From positions 8,184,001-8,248,000 of the forward strand of contig JASJZH010000003.1 of assembly GCA_037178975.1 (NCBI GenBank): a stretch of 64,000 nt of DNA. The letters run 5' to 3'. Each line of letters starts with the position of its first letter. Positions within the stretch are counted from its first letter, which is position 1. This document shows positions 36,701 to 51,307 of this stretch, piece after piece. The translations under genes and the position numbers were made by a program. The notes below the pieces were generated by a model that was given only the letters and a program-made list of their open reading frames with translations, did no database searches and was not told where the DNA came from. Source of the DNA: Oscheius tipulae. Its lineage: Eukaryota > Nematoda > Chromadorea > Rhabditida > Rhabditidae.

Positions 36701-39700
36701 GCAGGGGCGACGAAGGCAGTACCATCGACGGATACCACGAGAATGTCATGATCCGAGAGCTCAACTCGTTCACGGCATTCTCCTCGGACACACTGCCCTG
36801 CTGTACAGACTTCGGTCGTGAGCTGGTACTTCTGAAAAACCGGATAGTCAAACAAGGAGACAGCATCTACTCACCATGTTACTCTCATGAGCTATCGCAA
36901 AAAGATCCTGCTTCAGACGATTGTATATGTGATCCGGCTTCAGCAGACCCCGGTCGACACCGTCGATTCCGCGAGACACTGTGAAGAGAATGTCAAGTGA
37001 GGAAGGCGTTGCTCGGATGACACGATCTGAAAAAGACAATTTACACAGAACCTTGGTATGGACTCACTAGTTTTTTCAGCCGACTCCTGTATCGACACCA
37101 GGTTGATGTTTTCTGCCCGGACATTCAGGTACTTGGCGAACACACGTCGGAAAGCAGAAGCATGCTTCGAGAGGAAGTCTTTTGGGCTCATCCCCAAGAC
37201 TCTAATGGAGACTGCATGTTCCAGCGTGTCCTGTTGCAGAGAGACGACTTCGACCTCGACGAAGCTGACTGTGTTGTACTTGCCGTCAGTGACAGAAACG
37301 TTCATTGCATGCAGACCGTCAGGGATATTGGCCTCAGCCCAGACACTTGCAGTTTCCGGGTCAATCTTGAAGCTGTGGGGACCTCGAGCGGTTGGCTGGC
37401 TTGTCCTGGCGGTGGCTAAGGGCCCGATGATGCTCCCCTCGACTAGAGAATACCGTAGCATGTCGGCGACGTCCTCGTCCCTGGCCGTTACTTTACCAAT
37501 CAGTCCTCCCTTGAACTCGCCCTTCAGCAGACTCAGTCGAATCTTCAGCGGAACGATTTTTGGCGGGTGACGGCTCTCCTCTTTGACGTAGATAGTCAAG
37601 GGACAGTCGGCTGACAGGCCTCCTTTGTCCTCAGCGACAACGGTCAAGAGGAATTTCTCCTTCTTTGAGTGATCCAGAGCAGCGGCTGTCACGATGTTCA
37701 TGTTCTCGTCGACCAGGAAAGATCGGTGTCCTTCGCCCTTGAGGCTGATCTTGAAAGGACCTCCGTTCTGTGGCCCGTCTGGATCTCTGACATTCATAGC
37801 CAACACGACATGTCCCGGGGTGACACTCTCTTGAACAACCGCAGTCATGTTGCAGACGTCGAAAGCTGGTGGAGAGTCATTGTCGTCCAGGATGTCAATG
37901 TTGACAGTCACTTGAGCTGTCAAATTGCCACCATCACGAGCTTGAACAGTGAGACGGTAGCTCGTGACCTTTTCATAGTCAATTGGACCAGAGACTATGA
38001 TCTCGCCAATCTTGGTAATGTTAAAGGGACTGGTATTGTCCAGAAGGGTCAGTTCAATGCGTCCGTAATGCTCGCTGTCAGCGTCGGAAGCTTCGATCTG
38101 GAAAGTTTTGATGAGTCTCTGTCTCCCGCTCTGTACTCACCTTGATGACTACAGTTCCATTGACTGAATTCTCCTTGACCTCGGCTCGATAACTGTTCTT
38201 TGAAAAGACCGGAAGATTGTCATTCTCATCGAGAACTTGTATAGAGACAAGTGTCCTTGATGACAACGGTGGCGTTCCAGAATCAGTGGCAATGACCGCG
38301 ACAGATATGACTTTCTCCTTCTCGTAGTCCAAGCTCTTATTGAGGAAGATGTCTCCAGTAGCTGGATCCAAACTGACGAACTCGTTGTGAGGACCGTCTT
38401 CCAAAGCATATTTGACCGTCTCGCCTTCATCTCCTCCCAGAGCTTTCACGGTCAACAGCTTGTAGCCGATCACCTCAGATTCCATGACTTGGACGTTGTA
38501 CTCTTTTCTCTCAAATGCGGGCGGATTGTCATTCTGATCAGCTACGGTGATCTTGACAGTACACTTCGCGTTCTTGGGCTTATTGGGATCGGAGTCAGAT
38601 GCCAGGATGTGTAGGGTGTATTGGTCACGTTCTTCCCTGTCCAGAGGGCTGGTGGCGGTAATGGCACCACTGGACTCCTCGATCTCGAAGATTCCATGGC
38701 CGTCAGCCAGAGAGTAGCGAACTTTTCCGAAGAAACCAGAGTCCTGAAAGATTGACAGTTAGTTAGGTGAGACTAAGAAACAGAGAGACAGTGACAATGA
38801 CAGATAGGACAGTGGACTGCTACTTACCATGTCATCAGCGTGAACTCTCAGTACGAACAGTCTCTCTTCGTCCGTAGCCGGTTGGTTCTCCTTGATGGTT
38901 GCAGTGTACTCTTTCCTTGTGAAGACCGGAGCATTGTCGTTGACCTCGTTCAGGCTGATGGTCACCTTGCGAAGACACTCAATCTCCGGCTGCTTCATGG
39001 TAGTCAAGAGACGGAACTGGTACTGGGATGTCTTCTCAGCATCCAAAGTCCCGGTCACCTTCAGTTTTCCATCTTTTGTGATGGCGAAGGGAAGGTCCTC
39101 AGATGTGATCAATTGATGATTGGATTCCTGCTCAGCACTTTTCCAAATGACAGTTTTGACTGGACTGTTCTCCTCAACCTCCAGAGACAGTTCTTCCGTC
39201 TGACATTCTCTTGGAGCAGTGTGATTGACATTGACTTTGACATCTACCGTAGTCGCATGCTTGCCATCAAAGGCCAGGACGGTCAAGTTGAAAAAGTTGA
39301 CAGCTTCGGGAATAGGTAATCGAGAGACAGTAAGAGTTCCGGTGTCGTTGATGGCGAAAAGCCCATCCTCATTACCTCTCTTGATGAAAAGCCTTGTCTG
39401 GTTGAACGGGGTTAGGTCGTTGTCCCTGACAGACATTTTTAGGATCGGCTGGTTGACCTTCAAACGCTCCGGATGGATCACCACGCTGTAGCTCTTCTCA
39501 TCAAACTCTGGCATCTCATCATTGACATCGAGGACGTCAAGACGGAAAGCCTGGTCTGCATGGTTCCCAGCTTCATCAGTCGCCCTGACAGTCAGATCGT
39601 AGAACGGTTCTTTCTCCCTGTCCAGTAGAGCAGCGACCATCAACCATCCAGATTCAGAATCAATCCTGACCTTTTGCTGATTCTCGAGCAAACTGAAGGA

Positions 39701-42700
39701 AACTCCTCCTGGTCCATCGGGATCTGTGACAGAGAAGACAGTGATACTGCTACCGATCGGTGCGTCCTCGGAAATTTCTTGTAGCGTGTAAGTACCTTGG
39801 AAGATAGGAGCATTGTCGTCAAGTCCACTGACGCGGACAGTGACTGTTGCGACGGAATGGGCTCCTCCTGGAGAGTCGGCCCGGACCAAAAAGCGCCATT
39901 CATCTCTGTGCTCGGCGTCCAGAACTCCTCGAACTATAAGCTTGCCAGAAGCACGCTCGACCATGATGGGAAGGTCATCTGACGGGTCGACAAGGGCGTA
40001 GCGGACCACTTCGACAGCTAAAAATAGAGCTTTGGTCACTTAAGGCTCGGCTCTTACCTGAATCAATCTGTTGCAGCTTTCCAATAACCGTCCCGACAGG
40101 AGAGTTTTCTCTGATGTCAAAGATGAAGTGATTGTTTGGGAACTTCGGCACAGCTGTGGTAGCTGACAGAACAGTTACTTCGATTTCTGTTGTGGCCGAA
40201 TGAGGAGGATTTGCTATGTCAGTAGCCTTTGCGACAAGTTGATATGTTGTTCCCACTGAAAGACGAATTAGTACGTACGCAAATATAAAAATATACCTGA
40301 TCGCTCGACTTTTCCACCCAAAGTCAGTATTCCAAGTTTTGGATGAAGACGGAAGAGTCCAGAAGAATCCGAAACGAGGGTGTATTCGATGGAGTCATTC
40401 TCATCTTCATCCGTTGCCGAGACCATCAGGATTGAGTCGCCTTCCTTGGCAGCTGCCGTGATAGAACAAGAGTACTTCTTCGAGACAAATATGGGCTCTT
40501 GATCATTCTGGTCGATGATGTTCAGGGTCAGAGTCGAGAAGGCTCGTCGTCCTAGCTTGTCCTCGACGATGAGTGGTATCCTACAACAAAAACTTAATAA
40601 AGAAAAGTAGGAAAACATACGCATAGTTGGAGTTGTTTTTCCTGCTGACAGATCTCTTCTGATAGACCTTTCCAGTACTCTTCTCAATCTTTACAGGCCA
40701 AGCCTTGTTATCTTTTCCTCCTCCCAGGCTATATTGTAGGGGTGCTACCCCATCCTTCGCCTTGACTATCAGAAGGGCCGACTTGTTCTCCACGGCGCTG
40801 AAATTAAAATTTGTTCGAAACAGCAGCAAAGAGAAGGAATGATTCTTCGGCGGCGCGTTGCCCCATGGTTTCGATCCGACGATAATCTACGGCGGTGCCA
40901 CGTCCGATTCAGTTGTGGCGCCGCCGTACTGTCTCGGAGCGACCACGTGAAGAAGGAATTAAAATAGTAAAACTTACATGTTCTCCCTGACTCCGACCAC
41001 GTATTGACTTTGCTCGAATCTGGGTGCCGGTTGTTTTTGTCCGGTCACAACAATGGAGACTTTAAGCTGTCCATAGGAGGTAAAGATACCGTCCGAAACG
41101 GACACATTGAGCATTTTTTCAGCGTTCAAGACGTCTTCTTGGTCTATGCTTCGGACGAGTGTAACCTAAAGATTTTTTCCCTTTGGGCCGATGTTTGCTT
41201 ACCTCTCCGGTCTGACTATCCACACTGAAGAGACTGTCGTCCCCATCAATGACGGAGTACTGTACACCGTGGCTGGGCAGAGAGGAGACAGTATCCTCAT
41301 CTGTGACACTCATGATGGTTATGAATTGTCCAGGAAGAGCGGTATCAGCCACATCAGCACTAGCAAATGGTTGCACAAAGCGCGGAACCTCATCGTTCAC
41401 GTCGAGTACAGTTATTAGAAGACGTGCTTCTTCGGAGAGCAGAGTCTTGTCAGTTGCCACGACTTTCATCTCGTACTTTTGCTGCTCTTCGTAGTTTAAC
41501 TGCTTCGCCAGTGTGATGGCGCCGGTATTCATGTCGATCTTGGCTACTGAAAAAGCATATGACTTGGATCACACCGTCTGACTCGTCTTTTAGATCAGCT
41601 TATATAAGCACGTGTCAACTAGTATCAATTTTTTAAACTAACCACTGGAATCATGTCCACTGAGGCTGTAGGTCACCACATCTCCCTCGTTCTTATCCAC
41701 AGCCAAAACTGTAACCAAGACTGTTCCAATCGGAGCGGTTTCAGTCACACTGGCTCTGTAGATTGGATTGTCAAAAACTGGAGCATTGTCCTTGCTTCCG
41801 AGAACCTAAATTTTCATACTCTGCATGTTTATAAAAACCTTACCTTGATGTAGACTGTAACCTGACTGATCATATTCTTTCTAGTCACATCCTTAGCCTC
41901 GACTGTCAGATTGAAATGGTTGTTTGATGTGAAAAGCTCTTTTCGGAGCTTGATGACTCCGGTCTCAATGTCGATGTCAAAGAATCTGCTGTTGTCTCCC
42001 TCGGTGATAGAATAGACTAGGACTCCGTTGGTGTTGCTGATAGCTTTCACGGCCAAAATCTACAGCTTTGATTTTGAATATAAACGAAAAGTATGGTACC
42101 TGTGTCCCTACCGCAGCTTTTCTCAGAATCGAGGCTTCATACTTGTTCGCGGTGAAGAGAGGACGAGCCTTCTCAACGACCTTGACGACGACTTGAGCAG
42201 AAGATTTTAACGATGGTGTTCCTTTGTCCGTAGCCTCGATGTTAAACTTGTAAACGGCATTGTCTTCCAATTGGCTAGCCACAGTAATTTTTCCATCATG
42301 CTTGTTCAACTTGAGCTGGCTGGGAATGTCGCTGGAAGAGTACTGTACCATTCCATTGGAGCCTGAAATATGTGTCTCACCATATCTTAAGTGAAATTTT
42401 TACCAGAATCGTGATCCACTGCCTTGATAGAAAGCAGCTTGTCTCCTGGCTTTGAGGTAACGCTGGCAACGATCTCATAAGGCTCGTTGACAAAAGCTGG
42501 AGCGTTATCATTGAGATCTGCCAAAGTGACTGAGACCACGCAGTGAGCGTTTTGAACAGGGTGATCGGTAGTTTTTGCCTTAAAATTACAAATAAGAACG
42601 CAAAATAATTCAATACCAGAATCAGGAGATGAATTATTGGCTGCTCCTCTCGGTCAAAGCCGGGTCCGGCCAGATAAACAACTCCAGTTCCTTGGTTGAC

Positions 42701-45700
42701 AATGAAGCGCTCATCAACTGTCAATGGGGCGTAGACTACTGTTGAGCCCTCTCTAGCACCAGATGCTGTCACGGCAGTCAAGAAAGGTCGGTCGGTAAAA
42801 TTGGTGTTCTCCTGGACTGTCACTGCATACTCTCCACAACGAAGTTGACTCTTCTTGACCACTTCCATTTCAACGGTAGTCGTGTCCAGATGAACTCCGT
42901 CCGTCACTCCGACCTCCAGCTTGTATTGACTTTCTGTCAGTTTGCTCCCATTGTCCGCCACATACAAAATATCTCCAGTTGCTGGGTCGATTGAGAACAG
43001 ATGTCCGAGAGGGTTGGTCTTCAAGAAATATTTCAGCTGTGTGGTAGAATCCATGTCAACTGCATGAACTTTAGCTATTTTGACTTTAGGAATCAGAGGA
43101 AGAAGTATTTTCGTCTTGTAGGTAGACTGCTCGAACTTTGGAGGCTCGTCATTTTCATCTTGAACTGTCACAGTGACCTGAAACATGTCTTGCTAAAATT
43201 TAATTGCCAATCAACTCACGAGAACTGGAACAGAAGACCTTGAAGGCTGTCCCATGTCACTGGCCTGGACGTAGAACGACCACTCTTTAAGCTTCTCGAA
43301 ATCTAAAGGCTTCCTTGATCTGACAGCTCCAGAGACCAGATCCACGACAAAGTACGGGTCATCCTGATTCAGAGCCCGATAGGCAACGAGGGCGTTTGGT
43401 CCGGAATCCTTGTCTGTAGCCGAGATGATTAATGGAGTATTGTCCAGTGTGACAACAGGTGATCCGGCAGCCATGTTTTCCTTGATGACGCCGCTGTAAA
43501 CAGTTTTCTTGAATACGGGGATGTGCATGTTGACTTGAATTGGCTTGACGATAAATCTAGCAGTGTCCTTCTTTCCATTACTGGCTGTCGCAGTCACCGT
43601 ACACTCGAGGCTCTTGACACGTTCCCTCTTCAACCACTTGGCTAGACTGACAGCTCCGGTGATCGGATGGATGGAGAAGAAAGGACAGGGAACTTCCAGT
43701 GAGAAACTGGCTCGCCCAGATGGCTCTGTTGGTAGAATTGCGATCACAGAACCGACAGGTGTAGTCTCACGGATTGAGAAATGGTAGACAGGACGAGTGA
43801 ACCTCATCTGCTCATCTTCGCTCATCACGGTCTTGATTCTAACTACGGCGGTGTCCATCAAAGGATGCTTGCCTCCATCCATAGCCTTGACTGTGAGAAT
43901 GAACTCAGGATAGTCTTGAGTCAGTTTCTTCGCCAATTTGAGGATTCCAGTTGACTCCAAGATAAACATTCCCTGCTCATTTCCGCTGACGATTGAGTAG
44001 CGAACGATTCCATTGATGCCAGAATCCGAATCCACAGCTCGAAGGACAGTTACAGTTGATCCGACAGGAGTTCGGAGTCCCAGACTCACGTCCATCTCCT
44101 TGTTGACAAATCTTGGAGCCACATCGTTGTCGTCAGTAAGGCTCACAGTCAGCGTCGACAAATTGATAAGACTTCCTTGCCTAGCAGCCACTACCATTGA
44201 GATGTCTCGGGTAGATTCGAAGTCAGCCGTTTCCATCACGATGACGTTGCCAGTGCTTGGCTCAATCCGGAGCTTATCCTCGACAGAAGTATCTTCAAAG
44301 AAGAGCACGGAGTAAATGATCGGCTTGTTGTTTGTTCCGTCCGGATTACTGGCCTTCACAGTGTAGACCTGCGATCCGATTGGGCTCTTCTCACTGATCT
44401 GGGTACGATAATGCTTGGCGGAAAACTTGGGGCGTGAGACAGGAGATCTTGAAAGCTTCAGTGTGATCTTCTTCTGGGCTTCGAGCTCTTGATCTGTCAC
44501 CTTGATCAACAGAACAATTTCTGTCAGGTTTGAAGCCAGCTGATCAATCGGTTTGGCTAGAAGAAGAGCTCCATTGTCGGATCGAATCGCAAAGGTCTCG
44601 TTGACATTTCCCTCTGCTATGCTCCACCATAAAGTATCTCCATCCTCGTCTCCGGCTTCGACCATGGCAACAGTGAGTCCAACTTGGTCAGCATCAGAAA
44701 TGTGATAGACATCGTCATTGTTCCTGATCACCGGAGGTCTGTTGGGTCCAGTTCTGGCAGTTCTCGGGACGCCGGTCAGTACAACTCGGGTATCTGTTAG
44801 CTTGGCAGGAAGACCTCGATCTGTAGCTCTGACCAGGATCGGAAAGACCTCGTCTCCAGAAAGAGGCTCAGATACGTGTATGTAACCGTTCTCATCTACA
44901 GAAAAACGTGAGTCGCCGTCTGTCAAATTGTAGTAGATCTGTCCGTTCAGTCCAGAATCTGCGTCCGATGCAAAGACCCTAAAGATTTCTTTAGATAAAT
45001 GTCCAGAACTGCTTACCTTATGAGTTTGCCAGTTACTCCCGCAGGTACACTGTAATGATGGATAGGCTGGGCAAAAACTGGAGCATTGTCATTTGTGTCC
45101 TCGACAGAGACTACGACGATGATGTCAGAGCAAAGCTGTGGATCCCCGTTGTCGCACACGGATACCCAGAGCTCGTGTTCTTTCTGAGTCTCACGGTCAA
45201 GTTTTCGAGTTCCGGACGTGGTCAAGTAGCCTAAAAATGATCGGATGATGTGAAAACCAATAATGTACCTGAAGTGCTGTCAATCTTGAAGAAACTCTGT
45301 GGATCGCCTTTGGAAATCTTATAGTTTAAATTGGATCCTTCTTGTTCATCCGCATCTGAGGCTTCAAGTTTGACTACTACTGTATTCTAAAAAGTTAACT
45401 TAATTCTGTATACCAGTTGAAATTACCTGAGGAGAGTTCTCTTTGACCGATGTAAAATAGATCGGACTGACAGGATACGGGCGATGGTCATTCTTGTCCA
45501 ATACTTTGACAAAAACATGAAGGATGGATGTCAGTGGTTGGGGAGCCCTATCCGAAGCCTCAACTATCAGCCAGTAACTCGACTTTTCTTCTCGATCCAA
45601 GGAGACGGATGTTCTGATGACCCCTGCAAAGATTCTCGGTTCTGGGTTGGTGGTCCCCGTGCGCGTTAATCTCGCATCCGGATCATCGTTAATATGAGTC

Positions 45701-48700
45701 AGTAGGGAAATGATGAATTAACTCAGAGCGCAACTGTCAATAGCGGCAAGAGATGAGGATTGCGAAGACATGTGTTCAAAGAAAACTCTTTGTAACTAGG
45801 ACTTGCCGATAGCTAATCGTGACTCTGTGTTGCTTTAGGTTACGCAACCAGAGAAAAAATGACTTCCGTCTTGAGTTGTTTTAGAATGTTGTAGCCCTTA
45901 ATCTGTTCGACACCACATACGAAAACGCGCGAGCAAGCGCCCTTCTTTTCTTTTCCGCCAAGTCGATTCTTTTCAGCCAAGACGATACGGTCCTTCTCTA
46001 AGACCCCAGACTCCATAAATAAGACTCTGATTAGCAAGATATCAGCCAGCTGTGCTACCAGCTACGACCCGAATGTGTCACGACAAACATCTTATGTATG
46101 AAAGAGAGCCGTTAATCCGCTAATTTGACTAACAACCCACCCTCAGGCCCATTTCCTCTTTGGTCCTCCCAATCCCTCGGGTTATAATTACGAGCAGGGT
46201 GGCCATCTGCTTCTCGAAATCCAGCAATGTTTGGGAGGGCCCGGGGACAGTCATTTTCGTAAATATTAGATGTTCATTCCAGGTAATTAGGGGCAGCCCC
46301 TCCTAGTTTGTGTACAGCTTTTGTTTGATCAGGCCAATTTGCAGCACAGCTGCTTTGGGTCACTCGATATGGGTATCCGCACTGAGTGCGAGCCGATCCC
46401 GGCTGTCCCATACACTCTCAGCGGGATATATCTCAATTGAACGAGGAGACACACTGGTCCGGAATTCTCATAAAGCGCCCAATGATGGGGTGACAGTTGC
46501 ATGCGCCGGGTCACGCACACGCAACTCGGAAAACCGTAACCGGGTCCCATTAAACAGATCTGAATAGATGCAGAGTCAAGAGACATTTTTCTCCAACGTT
46601 CTGTCAATAAGCTAAACATTCTGTAAAAGACCAAATATGACATGACATCTCATCCCCCAAGATCTGATAAAATTGTCTTTCCCGTCTCTTGGCCAGCGGC
46701 CCCCTTTGAGCTCCCTCGAGGATGCCCCCTACTACTTGGTAGCAGCGTAATTCGTCCTACTCAACGCGAAACAACTATGAATAAAGGGTCCCCGGAGACA
46801 TTTCCCTGACCACTTCATTTTCCCTCCCAGACTAGGCACTAAATTTTGCGGAGCTGTCACTAACCGCTGGAATCCAGAGAAAAAAGTCCCAAGCCGTCGC
46901 CGCCCACAATAGAGTAGACGACTTGTCCGTCCTTGTTGTCAGGGTCCAGGGCTGTGACTTTGAGGACTTCAGTTCCAGCTGGCATGTTTTCTGAAATGTT
47001 TCGTGATGAGCAAGGGGGAAAACGGACTAACCGTAGACACTGGCTTCCTGAGCGACGTCCTCGAACTCCGGCGGGTACAGGTTGACAGACATGTCTATCA
47101 GCTCGACGAGGAAGAAACAGTTGGTACTAAGAACGGTATCTCCATTGTCGGAAACCTGAAAAAAACTTGATGAGAAAAATTGATGTATGGGTGGCTCACT
47201 CGTACCATTCCAGTGCAACCTAGCTTTTTTGGAAAAAATTTTCTTAAGTGGATAGGTGTCACTCCCCCAATTTTCACATTGCAGCTCTTGCTATTTCTCC
47301 CCCGGCGGCATTAGCCCTCCATTCAGTGTCTGACCCCGCTCAAATTCGGTCGCCGGCCATCCCTATTCAAATAATCACAACATAACGCGGCGCCCGTCAT
47401 CTTTTTTGTGCCCCGGCGAAAACTCTCACCTCAACAGACAAATTGTAGCTATTTCGGATCTTGTAGTCTAGTGGGTGGTCATGTGGCATGTTGAGAAAGA
47501 TACAGCCGGTATGATGGTCGATCCGGAAGGGTAGATGTTCATTGAGGTTGCGGAGTAGAGAGTAACGAACCCGACCATTGGCACCAAGATCGGAATCGGT
47601 AGCAGAGACACAACCGACGAGGGTTGTACTGGGAAAGTCTTCCGGGATCCGAACCTAAAAGTAGGCATTACAAATATCTGAAGGTAAAACAAACCTTGGC
47701 AAATCTCTGAGCGCAAACTGGGGCATTATCGTTGACATCTGTGACCACCACTGTCAAATTGACAAAGGACATTTGTTGAGGATTTCCACGGTCAGCTGCC
47801 ACGATCGTGTAGCTGACAGTGTCTCGAGTCTCCCTGTCCAGCATCTTCTTCAGTGTGACTTTTCCAGTCTTCTCGTCAATTGACAGTTCCTCCGGCTCGG
47901 TGGGAGTGAATTGATATGAAATCTTGGCATTGTCTCTAGCGTCATCGTCACTAGCAGCTAGTTGTAGGATAGCTGTGCCAGTTGCAGTGTCTTCCGGGAG
48001 CTTGACTCGGTACCATGGCTGAAAGTACAAAGTTCCTAAACTAATAACTTTCTATCCCACTCCCCACGGGCCAAGTTTGTCTTGGCCTTCTTGGCGCGGC
48101 GGCTTCAAAGCAGAAGACAAACAGTGTGTGATACCCCTGGTACAGTCTCGGATTACAGGGCCGGTTTTACACACCATAAAAATCTGCCCATTATTGGTTC
48201 TAATCCCCTTCCACCACAGGTCTTAAGAAGCTCAGAGCGATGGACATCCGTCGTTCCATTAGCTAATTAGGCAGCGGATTGGGGTCGGAAGGTTCAGATT
48301 ACAGAGAAGGTACAACTCACCCGATCGAAGACGGGAGCATGGTTATTCACGTCATAGATGTCAATAGAGATCTTGAGCTTTTCTGATTTCGATGGGAATC
48401 CCAGGTCGGAGGCCAGGATTTCGATCTCGTGGCGGACCGTCTCCTCTCCTGTTTTCAGGAGGCTCGACAAGTCTCCAGCCACTCTGACTTCACCAGCCAC
48501 ATAGTCGATCTCGAAAAAATCATCCCAGGTCGTGTACCGGACCAGGCCACTGTATCCAACATCGGCATCCGTCGCGTTGACTCTCGTGACCACCTAAATC
48601 CATCTTTAAAAAAGAGCAATCGTCTCAATCAATCCCCATATCATAAGTGTCATTGTCTCAAGTAACTGCGCATCCTCACGCTCCCTGACTGTACTTGACC

Positions 48701-51242
48701 CGGGGCTGGACCGTTGGGGACCATTGTTCGGCTCGGCCACAGCCATCTGGACAGACAATGTGCAATCATAAGCGAATTAGGCCGGCACAAAAGGGTAGCC
48801 ATTAATCAATGTGTTCCCCCAAGAGAAACAGGACTTACTTTGCCAAGAGGTACATCCTCAGGTACGGTGATGGTCGTCGACTGAGAGACAAAGAATGGCG
48901 AGCTCTTGTTTGGAGGTTCGACGATGGAGGCAGCTTTCGTTTTTGTTGGGATCTTAGTGCTATTACGGTAGAAAATGATGTTGAGAGAGCTGCTTCGAGA
49001 AAATGGATGGCCAGCATCGACTGCGTAAATGGAAACGGGCCAGTTGTCTTGCTTTAGTGGAAGTGGCGAGCTAAGGATTACCTAAAAAGTTGTTGTGTGA
49101 CTGCCTAAAAGCAAATTCCCACCTCTCCAGTCTGTATGTTTATAGAAAAGGGAGCATCAAAATCTGCTACCAGCTTGTAACTGATTTGGCCATTCTGTTC
49201 CGAGTCCCGGTCAACTGCCGTCACTTTCAAAAGTACTGTTCCCACTTCGGTATCGTCGGTGACCGCGTAGGCATGTTGTCTTGTCCACTTGGCCGGAAAC
49301 GTAGGCGCATGGTCATTTGAATCAATGACTCGAACTTCCGCATTTACCGAGGCCTGCTCACCAAATCCGACGAGCTGAAAGTGGGATTTTTATATGCGCG
49401 TGAGAGGGATAGAACCTTGGCAAAGATGGCGAATTCGTAAGACTTGGTCTCTTCAAAGTCCAAATGCCTAGCGACTCTAATGATTCCAGAAGTTTCGGAG
49501 ATTCGGAAAGGGAGAGTGACATTTTGGTCCAGGGATTCCAGGTGGTATCTGGAATATTTCTGCTTTCATATCAAACTATAGCTTCCCCTACCTGATAGCA
49601 GTCCGATCTTTCGGATTTCCGGTATAAGCCGAAGCCCTGCCGACGATAAATCCGATTGGCACATTCTCCTCGACAGAAAACTCGATTTTGGAACTGTTGA
49701 ACAAAAGCGTGTGCTCTTCCTTGAATTCAATCCTAATCGTGGCAGTCGTATTGATTTCCCCATGAGTCAGACTCCCGGCCAGGACAGTGACATTGGTTCC
49801 AGCTGGGATGGCCTGCCCGGCCACCTGAATCAACAAATTTATGTTGTGGCGCTCGAGTTTAACAAACCGCAAATAGATTCCAGTGTTCCTTCGTCCTGTT
49901 CATACGGAACCAATGCTTCAGGTCGTCATCGAGAAGACCGACATGTGTCGGGAAAGAAGCGCCCTCGACACGGATTACGGCAGCCAGTTGGTCGTAGTCA
50001 ACCGCGTGTGAATTGATGGTCTTCTTTTCTACTAGAAGCTTGACTTGTTGCTTTTTGGATTCCGTTACGGTGATCTGCAAAAAATTGCTATAAAGTATTT
50101 TGAAATTTATCCCAAAGTTTCTGCCTGTCAGATGTCGCTGGTCTCTCCCGCATAGTCTTGGCATGATTTTCCAGTCCCGATGCAAATTTACTTCTTAAAA
50201 CAGATCAAAAGCTACAACTTTGCTCCCAGTGCGCTCCTTCTCAACTATTGTACACTGTACAGTCTCACTTACCGTAATTGGAGTTGTCCAGTTCGACTGG
50301 ATCTTGTCGTTGTCGAAATAGTACAATCGTGTCGTTCTGTCCTCCACCGCAGCTACAATCTTGTAGACACCGGCCTTCACAGGTCTCAAAGTGCTCATCC
50401 ATCCCGAAATCGGATCGACTGTGAAGTCCGCCGAATGTTCAGACAGATAATAGTACATCTCGCTGTGAATTCCGATATCAGGATCTGAGGCTTCGAGCTG
50501 AAGAAATCGGGTGTGTGGGAGGGTCTGAAATATTTTTAACTATGTAATAACGGAAAGTGGTTCCTACTTTGTCGGAAATTGTGGCCGCGTAGCCGTCTTC
50601 CTGGTTGAACATGGGGAAGGCATCGTTTCGATCGGTTATTCGCAAATGAACACGGACTGTCGTTTCGAGATTGCCAGAATCCTTTCGCTTACAGGTCGCT
50701 TTTACTACGAAGTCGTAGTGATCCTAAAACCGAAAATTATTATTTTAACAGCAAACTTGCATTGTTTCAAAATAGAAAATAGTTGGTCAAAAAAGTTTCG
50801 TGGCAATTAACAAGTTTATAGCCCACCTTCAGTTCCCTGTTCAACGGCTGATCGTTCTTTTCCTTCTGTCGAATCCTCAAGAACACAAAATCGCCGACCA
50901 CCTTACTGGTAGCCTTAAAGATGTTGCTCTTGTCGCCCTCGACAATCTTGAATCGTACGACATCCTCTAGATGCAGTAGGGGAACACCCATACGGTCTGG
51001 ACTGTCAACGATGGCGAATTGTGTCCCTCTGAAAAACGGCGGCCGTTTGATAGAGACATCAAGATTTGAGCGACTGATAGAGACAGCCGAACCCACCTGG
51101 CATTTTCCTCCAAGGAGATGTTGTAAAGGGGAGCTGTGAAGGAGAAGATGGCATCTTCCCTGGGTTGCCGTCTTGCTATCGCTCCATTGAAGCGAAGTGC
51201 TGCTAGGCAGCCTAACAAAAAGAGAAAGAAGCGCGTAAACAT
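33790..51242 (-). CDS. cdh-4: Fat-like giant cadherin
   Basis: Single-pass adhesion receptor. The ATG at 51242 begins a signal peptide (MFTRFFLFLLGCLAALRFNG). At least 17 canonical calcium-binding linkers of the DxNDxxP type are visible, for example near 50.6, 49.3, 48.3, 47.7, 45.5, 45.1, 44.1, 43.1, 42.5, 41.4, 40.5, 39.5, 38.9, 38.5, 38.2 and 37.9 kb. The extracellular coding length (about 11 kb) allows some 32-34 repeats. Then come EGF modules and a laminin G domain (36.8-35.9 kb), more EGF (CKNGATCHAIGKSYTCLCP and on), one TM segment (VVIGVVIVLILICSLILILL, about 35.15 kb) and a cytoplasmic tail with SVPPPLPPRG and Arg/Ser-rich stretches, ending SEAEESL at 33790. Cadherin-EGF-LamG order and an estimated 4,500 residues fit nematode CDH-4 better than the shorter CDH-3; the symbol is an inference from size. 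All frames are open. Known role: neuronal migration, axon guidance and epithelial organisation. Confidence 0.92.
34126..34139 (+). repeat. Recurring intron motif (cadherin intron copy 1)
   Basis: CGTACTGTCTCGGC on the plus strand in a roughly 250-nt intron of the cadherin cytoplasmic region. Confidence 0.5.
40924..40937 (+). repeat. Recurring intron motif (cadherin intron copy 2)
   Basis: CGTACTGTCTCGGA on the plus strand, in a roughly 170-nt cadherin intron (about 40804-40976) that also holds GGCGGCGCG and GGCGCCGCC. Confidence 0.5.
45627..46865 (-). other. Large intron of the Fat-like cadherin
   Basis: About 1.24 kb between a cadherin exon beginning near 45626 and one ending near 46866, far longer than the 40-60 bp introns around it. 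No nested gene or recognisable mobile element was seen on either strand. Confidence 0.7.
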
Positions 51243-51307
51243 GGGTCAAGGGTCATGCCATGAGATGTGAGGGTGAGATGAAGACAGGGACGACGACTGG
51301 CTTATCT

